DNA of 42,175 nucleotides from Leptothoe spongobia TAU-MAC 1115 (lineage in GTDB: Bacteria; Cyanobacteriota; Cyanobacteriia; Phormidesmidales; Phormidesmidaceae). The stretch's first letter is position 1, and each line of letters starts with the position of its first letter. This document shows, one piece after another, positions 34,133 to 42,175 of the stretch. The stretch is from positions 1 through 42,175 of the forward strand of contig NZ_JADOES010000045.1 in NCBI RefSeq assembly GCF_018739885.1, given 5' to 3'. The position numbers were made by a program, and so were the translations under genes. A model generated the notes under the pieces. The model was not told the origin of the DNA. It searched no databases and worked only from the letters and a program-made list of their open reading frames with translations.

Positions 34133-34486
34133 TGATAGGGGCTTAAACATAGGACGTAGAGCCTGAACATTGGCAAACACTTCTTCAGCGGTGTAAGGAG
34201 AACTTACATAGGCATCAGCATGGCCAACAGTATCCGCCCGGTCTGCACAGATAATCACAGGAACATGTTTGAGTACAGGACTACGCTTAATACGTGAGCA
34301 AATGACCTCTGCGTCTACCCAACCTGAAGATTCAATAACAATTAGTTCAGGTGAAATAAAGCTTAATAAAGGCAGTAAGGCCTTTCCTTCATCCACTTGA
34401 AATGCAGACAACCCATGCCAGTGCAACAAATCAGCAAGTAGCGTTTGAGACTGATCAGTATTTCCAACGATTGCAATAGCCTTCAT
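34100..34486 (-). CDS. Degenerate (pseudo-)receiver-domain protein
   Basis: A 128-residue protein with the receiver-domain fold order (AIAIVGNTDQSQTLLADLL, PELIVIESSGW, VPVIICADRAD, AYVSSPYTAEEVFANVQ). The acidic pocket is NTD rather than two acids, the phosphoacceptor position is E52 instead of Asp, and the conserved lysine before the SPY/KPF turn is serine. It cannot be phosphorylated in the normal way and may be fixed in one state or act by binding a partner. The start has AGGAG upstream. It converges on the HTH-AAA gene with a 33-base 3' overlap. Confidence 0.75.
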   Translation of the reverse strand: MKAIAIVGNTDQSQTLLADLLHWHGLSAFQVDEGKALLPLLSFISPELIVIESSGWVDAEVICSRIKRSPVLKHVPVIICADRADTVGHADAYVSSPYTAEEVFANVQALRPMFKPLSSDSVVARLDS

Positions 34487-34560
34487 AACCTCATCTCCTG
34501 TAATCCTTCAAATCGCGTGGCAGTAACGATACGGCGTCAAAAGTGTGGCCATAAAGCCAT

Positions 34561-34761
34561 TTGAAAAACAAAAGAATTAAAAGAGTAAAAACGACAACTG
34601 GTGAGCAAAAGTACCCATTTAAGTCTTTGCTCAGCAACGATGACAACTATTATGATCTTTCTGACTGCAGCCTCAGATGCAACTGGCCTACAAGTCAACC
34701 GATACCCGATGGACTAGCTCGCTATGAAAGCAATTTAAGGGAAAACACCGAAATTGTGTAA
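34561..34761 (+). CDS. Possible small hypothetical protein
   Basis: A 66-codon frame starting with TTG, with no ribosome binding site. The product is basic at the start and acidic/polar after, with no domain I know. It fills a 315-base gap between two minus-strand genes. It may be a real small protein or chance. Confidence 0.25.
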   Translation: MKNKRIKRVKTTTGEQKYPFKSLLSNDDNYYDLSDCSLRCNWPTSQPIPDGLARYESNLRENTEIV

Positions 34762-34801
34762 GGTGAAAAAAGTAATTTAAAAGAATATCCTAACAGTCGC
34801 A

Positions 34802-37800
34802 CTAGATACCCCCACTACATAGCTGGCGATCGGCATCAGATAGATTCTCCCCGTTGGCAAGGTAGTTGTCTAACCAGCGGCAGCCATCTTCTAGCAGCTG
34901 CTCAAAGCTGCGGCTATCCTGCCAGTCCCATAGAATAATTCTGCGATCATGGCCGCTAGAAATTAGAGTTTGACCGTCAGGACTAAAGGCAACTCCCCAG
35001 GTGGGACCATTGTGACCATAGAGCGTCGTTACTAGGGTACCGTTCTGTCGCCAAATACGTACAGTGCGATCGTAACTACTTGATGCTATAAGCTGACCAT
35101 CTGGGCTAAATACTACCCCATGGACCCTGGCCTGATGACCGCTTAGCGTGGCCACAAAGCGCCCTGAGATGGTCCAAATCTTGATCGTGTGGTCGGCACT
35201 GGCAGACGCAATCATCTGGCTATCTGGACTAACCGCTACCCCCCACACAGGAGCCCGATGACCGTGGATGCTTTTTTGCAATTCACCTTTTCGATTCCAG
35301 AGCTTGATGGTGTGATCCCATCCGGCTGATACTAAGTGCTGACCGTCAGGACTGTAGGCAATACCATATACCCGATCGCGATGACCCCGCAGAGTGCGCA
35401 GCAGCTCACCGTTTGGATGCCAGATCTTGATAGTTTGATCCCAGCTGGCCGAGGCAATTTCCTGTCCCTCAGGGCTAAAGGCCACTCCCCAAACTCGATC
35501 TCGATGGCCCCGAAATGTTTGCAGTAGGTTACCTTCAGGTCGCCATAGTTTAACGGTTTGATCCCAGCTGGCAGAGGCTAACGATTGTCCATCGGGACTA
35601 AAGGCTACCTGGCGTACTCGGTCTGTGTGATCTTGTAATACTGACTGCAGGTTGCCCTGCCAATTCCAAAGACGAATTGTTGTATCCCAACTACCTGCAG
35701 CTACAGTTTGTTGGTTGAGGGCCAGGCCGGTGACAGGACCTTCGTAGCCATGGAGTGTCTGCGGAATTTTATCTAAGCGCCATAGTCGCACAGTGGCATC
35801 ATCACTGCTAGAGGCCAATACATTGCCATCAGGGCTAAAATCTACACTCCAGGTACCTGCATCGTGACCTTTTAAGGTGGTTACTAGGGTACCGCTACTG
35901 GTCCACAGTTTCACCGTATTATCCCAACTGGTCGATGCCAACTGGCGACCATCGGGGCTAAATTTAACGTTCCAAACTCGATCCTGATGCCCTTCTAACG
36001 TAATTGTTTTGGGCTCTCCAGAACGGTTAGGACTACTGTTGTCATCATCAAAACTATTTTCATCGGGCCTTAGTTGCCAAAGTTTGATCGTTTGATCATC
36101 ACTGGTTGAGGCCAGTATGCTGCCGCTGGGATTAAAGGCCAAACCGTTGACTGTAGCCTGGTGTCCCTTAAGTTCTTTTAATAAGCTGCCGCTGGTAGCA
36201 TCCCAGATTTTGATGGTTTTATCTTCACTCGCTGTTACCAGTGTCAATCCATCGGGACTGATCACTGCTTGGGTAACACTGACCTGATGGGCTGGGATAT
36301 CTAACAATATTTCCCCTGTCCTATCCCACAGCTTTAGATGGCCATCTTCTCCTGCTGTTACCAGGGTTTGACTATCTAGGGATACATCCACGGCATTTAC
36401 TCGTCCCTCATGCCCCTTCAGCGTCAATGGCGGGGCCACCACAGTGGGGATATCGTTGTCATAGCGAATGGGCCAGATTTTGGCAGTGGTGTCGGCGCTG
36501 GCAGAGACTAGATACTCACTATCGGGACTAAAGGCAACATCCCAAATTGCATTGGTGTGACCACTGAGGGTAGTAATGGGCTGTCCATCGGCATGCCAGA
36601 GTTTAAGGGTATTATCCCAACTAGCTGAGGCTAAATATTGGCCATCGGGACTAAAGGTGATGCCATAAACGGGAGCCCGATGGCCGCGCAGCTGGTTGGC
36701 TTCGGTAATACTCTGGAGGGTCCGCCGGAGTGTTTGCTCGACCTGTTGTTTGACATTAGGTTGAGGAACTGACAGTCGCTGTAGTTGCTGAGCTGCGCGC
36801 ACGGCTTCTAAAAGTGACTGAAGACGATTGTCTCGATTAAAGAGGGCGTCGGAGTAGTAACTAGCGGAAAGTGCCTGATTGTTTTGGTTGTCTTGCCGTG
36901 TCAACATGGTCTGCCGCGATTGGCGGTAAGCTAGCATAGCAATACTGGTAATGCTGAGAAAGGCCACTCCCATACCAATTAACAAAAAGCGTTGTAATGT
37001 GACATTTCGTTGTTGGGCTTCCAAGCGGGCTTCAAGCTCTTTGAGCCGTTCAGACTCTAAGGCTTGTTGTACCTCTTGCCGATCAATGGCCCCACTGTCT
37101 GCTAAAAATTTATAATCTAAATCACTTAGCTGTTGGTCTTTAGCCCAAGCCTGGGCCTCAACCAGGGACTGTCCTCGCAACAATCGTGAACGATCTCGTT
37201 GGCCAGAGTTTATCCAGGCTTCAAAGGCTTGGGAATAGGGGCGTAAACGCGCCAGCTGATAGTCGATCCAGGACTCATTAAAAACTTCTCGATAAAGACG
37301 ATTACGAACATCGAGATGACTGGATTGTTTAACCACTAATCCTGACAATAACAACTCTTCTCGTAAGTGATTGTCTTCGAGGGAGAGCGATTGGCCTGAC
37401 AACAGTTTTTTATAGCGGCCCAACAGTCGGCTAATGAGTTTAGGCCGTGATAGCAGTCGTTCCTGGATAATTCTGAGATGGGGGGGCTCATCCTGGGATT
37501 CCCAATTTTTGATTAGCTGCGATCGCACCAAACCATCCACCCACGGCTGCTCAACATAGACCTCTGTCCGTGGGGACAATCGATTAACCACCATCTGGCA
37601 GAGTTTCTGGGTCAGAAAGGGTTGACCGTTGGTCCAAGACAAAATGTAACCCAATGTTTCTACCGGATTACTAACTATGGGTGAGAGCCAACGGCTTAGG
37701 GGCATCGCCTCTTCGAGGTTGAATCCACTGAGTTCTATGGCTGTGCCAATATTAAAAGGAGTGCGGTTGGGATTTTGACAGAGGTCAGTGGGAGTGGCCA

Positions 37801-38353
37801 CCCCAAATAACGCAAAACTTAGCCGACGATACTGCGGATTATCCACGCGCTGGTTGTAACAGTATCGAATCAGGGTAAACAGGTCATCAGCGGCAAAGGG
37901 TAGGGCCAGTACACTGTCAATTTCATCGATAAAAATAACAATCCGTTCAGCCTCTAACTGCCGCAGTACTATATCCTTCATAAATCGCTCTAGGCGATGT
38001 ACAGCAGAGAGGCTATCCCCTTGTTCCCACCATTGCTGAAAGTTACCGTTTAGTCGCAGGCTGCGCCATAGTTCTGCGGCAATCCCCATGTACCAGGTTT
38101 CTGTCGTGACGTTATCACTCCCTAGATTGGTCAGGTCAATGGCTGCACAACACACACCATCCTGTTCAAGACGATGTTTTGTTCTAACCCGCAGGCTCGA
38201 CTTACCAATCTGCCGAGTGTTGAACACATAGCAAAACTCTCCTCGTCCTAGACTTTCGTATAGGTGGTCATCGGCCTGGCGCTTGATATAAGTGGGGGCT
38301 TGGGCATGAAGACTACCGCCAACTTGGTAAAGAGATAGGGTGGTGGTGTTCAT
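34802..38353 (-). CDS. AAA-TM-WD40 STAND protein with 14 WD repeats
   Basis: A 1183-residue protein. The N-terminal AAA_35-type NTPase starts with the family signature YQVGGSLHAQAPTYIKRQAD (9-28) and has Walker A NTRQIGKSS (45-53) and Walker B RIVIFIDEID (137-146). A coiled coil (428-450) and one transmembrane helix (about 456-476) follow. From residue 555 there are 14 WD40 repeats, which would form two seven-bladed propellers. The extreme C-terminus (CRWLDNYLANGENLSDADRQLC) is a short conserved tail of cyanobacterial relatives. Such proteins sense a ligand by the propellers and switch through the NTPase; the trigger is unknown. Confidence 0.93.
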   Translation of the reverse strand: MNTTTLSLYQVGGSLHAQAPTYIKRQADDHLYESLGRGEFCYVFNTRQIGKSSLRVRTKHRLEQDGVCCAAIDLTNLGSDNVTTETWYMGIAAELWRSLRLNGNFQQWWEQGDSLSAVHRLERFMKDIVLRQLEAERIVIFIDEIDSVLALPFAADDLFTLIRYCYNQRVDNPQYRRLSFALFGVATPTDLCQNPNRTPFNIGTAIELSGFNLEEAMPLSRWLSPIVSNPVETLGYILSWTNGQPFLTQKLCQMVVNRLSPRTEVYVEQPWVDGLVRSQLIKNWESQDEPPHLRIIQERLLSRPKLISRLLGRYKKLLSGQSLSLEDNHLREELLLSGLVVKQSSHLDVRNRLYREVFNESWIDYQLARLRPYSQAFEAWINSGQRDRSRLLRGQSLVEAQAWAKDQQLSDLDYKFLADSGAIDRQEVQQALESERLKELEARLEAQQRNVTLQRFLLIGMGVAFLSITSIAMLAYRQSRQTMLTRQDNQNNQALSASYYSDALFNRDNRLQSLLEAVRAAQQLQRLSVPQPNVKQQVEQTLRRTLQSITEANQLRGHRAPVYGITFSPDGQYLASASWDNTLKLWHADGQPITTLSGHTNAIWDVAFSPDSEYLVSASADTTAKIWPIRYDNDIPTVVAPPLTLKGHEGRVNAVDVSLDSQTLVTAGEDGHLKLWDRTGEILLDIPAHQVSVTQAVISPDGLTLVTASEDKTIKIWDATSGSLLKELKGHQATVNGLAFNPSGSILASTSDDQTIKLWQLRPDENSFDDDNSSPNRSGEPKTITLEGHQDRVWNVKFSPDGRQLASTSWDNTVKLWTSSGTLVTTLKGHDAGTWSVDFSPDGNVLASSSDDATVRLWRLDKIPQTLHGYEGPVTGLALNQQTVAAGSWDTTIRLWNWQGNLQSVLQDHTDRVRQVAFSPDGQSLASASWDQTVKLWRPEGNLLQTFRGHRDRVWGVAFSPEGQEIASASWDQTIKIWHPNGELLRTLRGHRDRVYGIAYSPDGQHLVSAGWDHTIKLWNRKGELQKSIHGHRAPVWGVAVSPDSQMIASASADHTIKIWTISGRFVATLSGHQARVHGVVFSPDGQLIASSSYDRTVRIWRQNGTLVTTLYGHNGPTWGVAFSPDGQTLISSGHDRRIILWDWQDSRSFEQLLEDGCRWLDNYLANGENLSDADRQLCSGGI

Positions 38354-38456
38354 GGGGGATTGGGGGTGAGTGGGGCAGGTGGGCGTTGGCAGAGAAGGAG
38401 TTTTGTGGGTTCAGTATTGCCTACCCAAGTATATTTCTTGTGGAAAAACTTGGGTG

Positions 38457-39404
38457 TTATTCAAGGACTAATTTGTTAATGGGAGGGGTAGCCTTTTGTT
38501 GACGGAACCTGATAGCTTGCTGAAGTAGCTGCCAGGCTTTGGGTGAAAATATGGCTGGAAAACCAAAGGTGAGGGCACTGGAAAGCTGCTTTTGCTTGAG
38601 GGCGACCATCATCCAGTGCAGGCTGAGGTACTGACGAATGGTCTGTAATGTAGGCAATTTGTCTTGATGCTTGGGGCTGACGTGTTGATAGATGCGCTCC
38701 TTAATCAGGATATTAGTATCGAGGCGACGCTGCAGGGTGATTTTTTGGTCGTAGCCGCCGGGCCATACGGTGCGATAGGTGAGGCATTTATTAATAAAGA
38801 GGGCGTCCCCATAGTTCGCTACACGGATCCAGGAATCAATGTCGTCAAATCCAGTCATGGTGAGATCCCATCCGCCTGATTTGAGAAAGGCGTCACGCCT
38901 TACCGCTACTTGAATGGGGGTGCCAAAGGGGACCACCTCCAGGAACATGCCGTAGTGGATGTCGACTTGGGGAATATAAAATACCTGGCCTGGTCCGATA
39001 ATGGGGGTGCGACTTAGTTCCTGGCCCTCGCCATTGACCTGGGCAGCCTGACAGGAGCAAATGACGGCCTCCGGTCGCTGCTTAATGGCTGCAGTCATTG
39101 CTTCGATACAGATGGGGGCGAGGTAGTCGTCGTCATCCACCAGTTTGATCCAGGTACCCGTGGCGCGCTCCACCCCTGCATTGACAGCGCCTGAATGGTT
39201 GGCATTGGTGGGATTGCGATGGTAGAGCACTTGGTCTCCCAGGCTTTCCACATAGGCCTGGGTACCATCGGTGGAAGCGTTGTCCACGACGATCACCTGA
39301 CAGGGGACGGTTTGGTTTAGGGCGGTTGCGATCGCACGTTTCAATAGCTCCACCCGGTTATAGGTGGTAATCACAATACTGAACGATATCGTTTCTAAAT
39401 CCAT
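38457..39404 (-). CDS. GT2 family glycosyltransferase
   Basis: A 315-residue GT-A fold enzyme. FSIVITTYNRVELLKRAI (8-25), VVDNASTDGT (39-48) and the acidic LVDDDDYL (88-95) are the nucleotide-sugar and metal-binding motifs, and GGWDLTMTGFDDIDSWIR holds the catalytic acids. It has no membrane segment. It would add a sugar to a surface glycan or lipid. It is not in the main glycan cluster; it is divergent from the next gene and followed by the WD40 gene on the same strand. Confidence 0.9.
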   Translation of the reverse strand: MDLETISFSIVITTYNRVELLKRAIATALNQTVPCQVIVVDNASTDGTQAYVESLGDQVLYHRNPTNANHSGAVNAGVERATGTWIKLVDDDDYLAPICIEAMTAAIKQRPEAVICSCQAAQVNGEGQELSRTPIIGPGQVFYIPQVDIHYGMFLEVVPFGTPIQVAVRRDAFLKSGGWDLTMTGFDDIDSWIRVANYGDALFINKCLTYRTVWPGGYDQKITLQRRLDTNILIKERIYQHVSPKHQDKLPTLQTIRQYLSLHWMMVALKQKQLSSALTFGFPAIFSPKAWQLLQQAIRFRQQKATPPINKLVLE

Positions 39405-39487
39405 AGTCTGTGGCCTTTATAATCGCTCTCAGCTATTGTGCCAAATACCAGGATGAGTCTTTCATTTTCGGGAAAGAATCTAGCACT

Positions 39488-40459
39488 ATGGGCCATATTG
39501 CCTTAAATCTTTTCAGCATTATTTTGGGTCTGACCATCACCCTGGCGACATTTTGTGGGTTGGCCGGTAGCCTATGGTGGCAGTTTGAACTATTGGATCA
39601 TTTCCGATGGCAGTACTGTTGGCTGCTGTTGATTCCTTTGCTGATGGGTCTATGGCAGCAGCAGAGATGGAGCCTGGTGTGGTTAGTTCCCCTAGCTCTA
39701 AACAGTGCCCTGATTTTGTCACTGGCATGGCCCACGCAGGGAGTCGTAGACAGTTCTTTGACAGGACCGAGCCTGACGATTTTGCATGCCAATATTGATC
39801 ATCAGAATCGTCAACCCACCGAAGTGATTGATTACGTTGATAGCCAGGTTGTTGATATTGTCTTTTTCCAGGAGATCACGCCAACAACATTGCCGATAAT
39901 TGTCGAGCAGCTAAACCACTATCGGCTAGTGGCTGCTGAACCCAAAACCAACTCCCATGGCAGCGCCATGTTCGTGCCGTTAGACTCGTCTTTAGAGATT
40001 GTTCAAAAGCAGATTATTCAGGTGCCTAATTATTCGCAGCGACCTTTACTCACGGTTGATGTGCGTTTGGGTGAGACCATTGTGAGTCTCATGAGTGTGC
40101 ATATTACCCGCCCTGGTAATGCCGGTGCATCAAAATTTCAAAACATCGAATTTCAATCTGTTGCCGACTGGAGTCGTAGACAGATAGATGCTGATAAATC
40201 GGTCGTTATTATTGGTGACTTTAACTCTACTGGATGGTCGCAGCGAGTCCGGAAAATGATGGTTCGTGGAAATTTAAAGAATTCTCAGCAAGGCTGGATT
40301 TGGCAGATGACGTGGCCAGGCAATTTACCTATTTTGTTTCAAATTGCCATTGACCATTGTTTATATAGCCCTGATCTAATCACCCAGCAGCGGACCATTG
40401 GCCCCTATGTGGGTTCCGACCATCTGCCACTGACAGTGACTCTGAGCCATCGTACTTGA
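39488..40459 (+). CDS. Membrane-anchored endonuclease/exonuclease/phosphatase-family protein
   Basis: A 323-residue protein. About three hydrophobic segments (residues 4-90) precede an EEP domain with ILHANID (Asn), VFFQEIT (Glu), VVIIGDFNSTGWS (Asp, Asn) and YVGSDHLPLTV (Asp, His), the complete catalytic set of this metal-dependent family. Members cleave phosphodiester bonds in DNA, RNA, inositol phosphates or sphingomyelin. The membrane-anchored form resembles the YafD-like group of unknown substrate. The frame extends to GTG 39410, but I choose ATG 39488, which leaves room for promoters of the divergent GT2 gene. Confidence 0.82.
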   Translation: MGHIALNLFSIILGLTITLATFCGLAGSLWWQFELLDHFRWQYCWLLLIPLLMGLWQQQRWSLVWLVPLALNSALILSLAWPTQGVVDSSLTGPSLTILHANIDHQNRQPTEVIDYVDSQVVDIVFFQEITPTTLPIIVEQLNHYRLVAAEPKTNSHGSAMFVPLDSSLEIVQKQIIQVPNYSQRPLLTVDVRLGETIVSLMSVHITRPGNAGASKFQNIEFQSVADWSRRQIDADKSVVIIGDFNSTGWSQRVRKMMVRGNLKNSQQGWIWQMTWPGNLPILFQIAIDHCLYSPDLITQQRTIGPYVGSDHLPLTVTLSHRT

Positions 40460-40599
40460 TGTATTGATTTCTGAAATCCTGGCTAGTCACCCTTGCCTTT
40501 GCAGGGTTAGCACCAGGTACACTCCCCACAAGATGAACCCTTTGGAGTCAAGGTTGATAGCCTGAAGATATGGGGTTTTTCAAATATCGTTCAAGAATA

Positions 40600-40694
40600 T
40601 CCTGAAATAGGGTCCATTTCCCGTAGTTCTAATTGGTAGATGCACCCTGATAAAATCCTTAGCCCATCGGGCTAGGGATTTTTTTTGTCTTTTT
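40600..40694 (+). ncRNA. Tandem unit 1: tRNA 5'-half-like body plus intrinsic terminator
   Basis: The 95-base unit has a body in which GTAGTTC, AATTGGTAGA and GCACC-CTGATAA resemble the D-arm and the 5' anticodon arm of a tRNA, best matching tRNA-Ile(GAU) from memory. Two single-base insertions disturb the D-arm and there is no T-arm or acceptor 3' strand. An 11-bp stem (40665-40678 region, CCTTAGCCC/GGGCTAGGG) followed by eight T forms an intrinsic terminator on the plus strand. It may encode a small RNA. Confidence 0.45.
40655..40686 (+). terminator. Intrinsic terminator of unit 1
   Basis: ATCCTTAGCCC-ATC-GGGCTAGGGAT is an 11-bp stem with one G-T pair followed by eight T. It works only for plus-strand transcripts, such as one from the EEP gene or from the unit itself. 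Confidence 0.8.
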
Positions 40695-40712
40695 AGATAA
40701 ACCGATTAAATG

Positions 40713-40807
40713 TCCTGAAACAGGTTCTATTTCCCGTAGTTCTAATTGGTAGATGCACCCTGATAACGTCCTTAGCCCATTGGGCTAAGGATTTTTTTTG
40801 TCTTTTT
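40713..40807 (+). ncRNA. Tandem unit 2: tRNA 5'-half-like body plus intrinsic terminator
   Basis: A second copy exactly 113 bases downstream of the first, with seven substitutions in 95 bases and no indels. The changes in the terminator stem all keep base pairing (for example a T-G pair becomes T-A), and the tRNA-like core is unchanged. TTAAAT at 40706-40711 is a possible -10 box just before it. Confidence 0.45.
40768..40799 (+). terminator. Intrinsic terminator of unit 2
   Basis: GTCCTTAGCCC-ATT-GGGCTAAGGAT is an 11-bp stem followed by eight T. It has the same orientation as the first. Confidence 0.8.
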
Positions 40808-40852
40808 GAACAACTCAATATGTGAAGTTTATGACTAGTTGTTCATTATCTT

Positions 40853-41989
40853 TTAGTACATTTCATACTTTAAAAACTGACAGGGAATAGACCCGTTATA
40901 AATAGGTATTTTTCTGGCTGTTCTCAGACCAATGCATTTGGTTAAGGCTTTGTTACCGCTCAAAATATAGGCGGTCCAACCTTTGAAGCGCTGTTTGAGA
41001 ATATCCCCCATGAGTTTGTAAAACGGGGCGAGGTTTTCGGTGTGGCCCAGGCGTTCTCCGTAGGGTGGATTGCAGATGAGAATGCCGCTGTCGGCAGGGG
41101 GTTCAATGTCGGCAAAGTCGGTGTAGTTAAATTCGATGTGTTCATCGACACCGCTGTTGTCGGCATTGGTACGGGCATTGGTGAGAATATCTAGATCGAG
41201 ATCGCAACCCACCACGGGTACCCCTAACTCACTCTGCTGTCGGTTCTTTGCCGCCGCTACCACGTTCTGCCAAAGGGCCTGATCATAGTCAGGCCAGGTT
41301 TGAAAGCCAAATCCTTGACTGGTGCCCTCGCGAAATAGCCCAGGGGCAATATTTAGTGCGTTTAAACACGCCTCAATCGGCAGGGTTCCCGAGCCACACA
41401 TGGGGTCGAGAAATGCCACATTACCGGACCATTCCGTTAGTTGTACCAGGGCGGCGGCCAGAGATTCCTTTAGGGGTGCGGTGCCCATGGCGGGTCGATA
41501 GCCACGACGGTGGAGACTACTGCCAGAACTATCTAAGCTAACCGTGGCTTTGTTGTCCTTGATATGAACGTTGACCTGCACGTCAGGAATTTCTGTGTCT
41601 ATATCGGAACGTTCGCCAAATCGATCCTGCTGCTGATCGACGATGGCGTTTTTTACCTGCAGGGCGGTGAAATGACTGTGGTTAAGGTGATCGTTCTTGC
41701 CGGTGGCCTTCACCGCAAATGTTTGCTCTGGGGATAGATATTGCTCCCAGTCAATGCTCTGGATGCCGCGATAGAGGGCATCGCTATCGCGACAGGGGAC
41801 ATGGGCCAGGGTGACTAGTATACGAAAGGATAGTCTTGTCCATAGGTTGATGGTGTAGAGATGTTTGCGATCGCACCGAAACCCTACACCACAGAACCCA
41901 GGCTCCACTCCGTCTGCACCCAGCTGTTCAAGCTCAGTTGCAGCTAGTTCTTCCAGACCACGAGCGACAGTAGCAAAGCATTGGAACAT
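40853..41989 (-). CDS. THUMP-domain RNA methyltransferase (RlmL/YpsC-like)
   Basis: A 378-residue class I methyltransferase. An N-terminal ferredoxin-like plus THUMP region (about 1-155) binds RNA. It is followed by a Rossmann-fold domain with DPMCGSGTLPIEA (195-207) that binds S-adenosylmethionine and the catalytic NPPYGER (307-313). This is the layout of the N-terminal half of RlmL and of Bacillus YpsC, which methylate guanine N2 in 23S rRNA. The C-terminal half found in E. coli RlmL (m7G domain) is absent. The gene stands alone and convergent to the EEP gene. Confidence 0.9.
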   Translation of the reverse strand: MFQCFATVARGLEELAATELEQLGADGVEPGFCGVGFRCDRKHLYTINLWTRLSFRILVTLAHVPCRDSDALYRGIQSIDWEQYLSPEQTFAVKATGKNDHLNHSHFTALQVKNAIVDQQQDRFGERSDIDTEIPDVQVNVHIKDNKATVSLDSSGSSLHRRGYRPAMGTAPLKESLAAALVQLTEWSGNVAFLDPMCGSGTLPIEACLNALNIAPGLFREGTSQGFGFQTWPDYDQALWQNVVAAAKNRQQSELGVPVVGCDLDLDILTNARTNADNSGVDEHIEFNYTDFADIEPPADSGILICNPPYGERLGHTENLAPFYKLMGDILKQRFKGWTAYILSGNKALTKCIGLRTARKIPIYNGSIPCQFLKYEMY

Positions 41990-42175
41990 AAAAAGGCCAT
42001 AGACTCCTAAGAAAGCCCCACAATCATGCCTTACAAAGGCTTAGTTGCAAATGCAAAAATTAGTATCTGTAGCCAAACTCCTAAATGTGAACCTAGTACT
42101 CATGGTTCGCTAGAAAATATAAGAGAATAGCGAATAGTACACTAGAGCTCAGACCCCTATCCCCGCCAAGTAATG

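Larger units (their letters stand above)
40460..40852. other. Intergenic region holding the tandem tRNA-like terminator units
   Basis: No protein gene. It contains two 95-bp copies of a terminator-bearing element (described separately). Before them ACCCT/AGGGT (about 40489-40507) may be a weak hairpin ending the EEP gene. Confidence 0.5.

Noticed and set aside
40600..40807. A complete tRNA gene
   Set aside because: Only D-arm and 5' anticodon-arm resemblance is present. There is no T-arm (no GTTCGA-like motif), no closing acceptor stem, and the 3' half is replaced by a terminator.

Overview
The window looks like chromosomal DNA from a cyanobacterium, probably filamentous or of the Leptolyngbya/Phormidesmis type (the genus is a guess). 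The HIP1 octamer GCGATCGC occurs at least a dozen times (e.g. 6119, 6264, 8706, 12889, 15120, 23646, 26660, 37519, 41867), where fewer than one is expected by chance. The gene families agree: a serine/threonine kinase-NACHT fusion, AAA/WD40 STAND-type proteins, an FHA-PAS histidine kinase and a PEP-CTERM-type secreted protein.

Layout. 1-5950: a translationally coupled small DNA-binding protein plus unknown protein, an MFS transporter, a PEP-CTERM protein, a small secreted protein and a large di-heme cytochrome c. 5960-8954: nirB-nirD, an NAD(P)H nitrite reductase on the minus strand, unusual for cyanobacteria. 9000-11500: a gene-poor stretch with a GMC-oxidoreductase stub, an alpha/beta-hydrolase stub, a VOC-domain gene, one small hypothetical gene and several inverted repeats. 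11524-14199: metK and sahH/ahcY, both closest by eye to gammaproteobacterial versions, closed by a strong hairpin. 14709-18534: GDP-L-fucose synthase and a kinase-NACHT-membrane protein.

18542-30866 is a run of ten minus-strand genes. In transcription order they are a polyprenol-type GT2 glycosyltransferase, a sugar aminotransferase, a sugar oxidoreductase, a hexapeptide acetyltransferase, an FAD oxidoreductase, a polysaccharide deacetylase, an UPF0104/flippase-like membrane protein, a GT-C membrane glycosyltransferase, an FHA-PAS histidine kinase and a receiver-domain protein. The first eight read as a pathway that makes an acetamido sugar and builds a lipid-linked or surface glycan. The last two may sense or regulate it. 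A 45-bp tandem duplication lies in the leader ahead of the first gene.

31351-42175 holds a secreted sugar dehydrogenase, an HTH-AAA protein, a degenerate receiver protein, a 14-repeat WD40 STAND protein, a second GT2, an endonuclease/exonuclease/phosphatase-family membrane protein and a THUMP-domain RNA methyltransferase. Between the last two genes lie two 95-bp tandem copies of an element whose body resembles the 5' half of a tRNA and which ends in an intrinsic terminator.

The most unusual items are the tandem tRNA-half-like terminator units, the foreign-looking metK-sahH pair, the nirBD operon, the glycan cluster with its duplicated leader, and a 59-nt three-way-junction structure at 9461-9519. 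All family assignments come from reading motifs by eye; no database search was possible.
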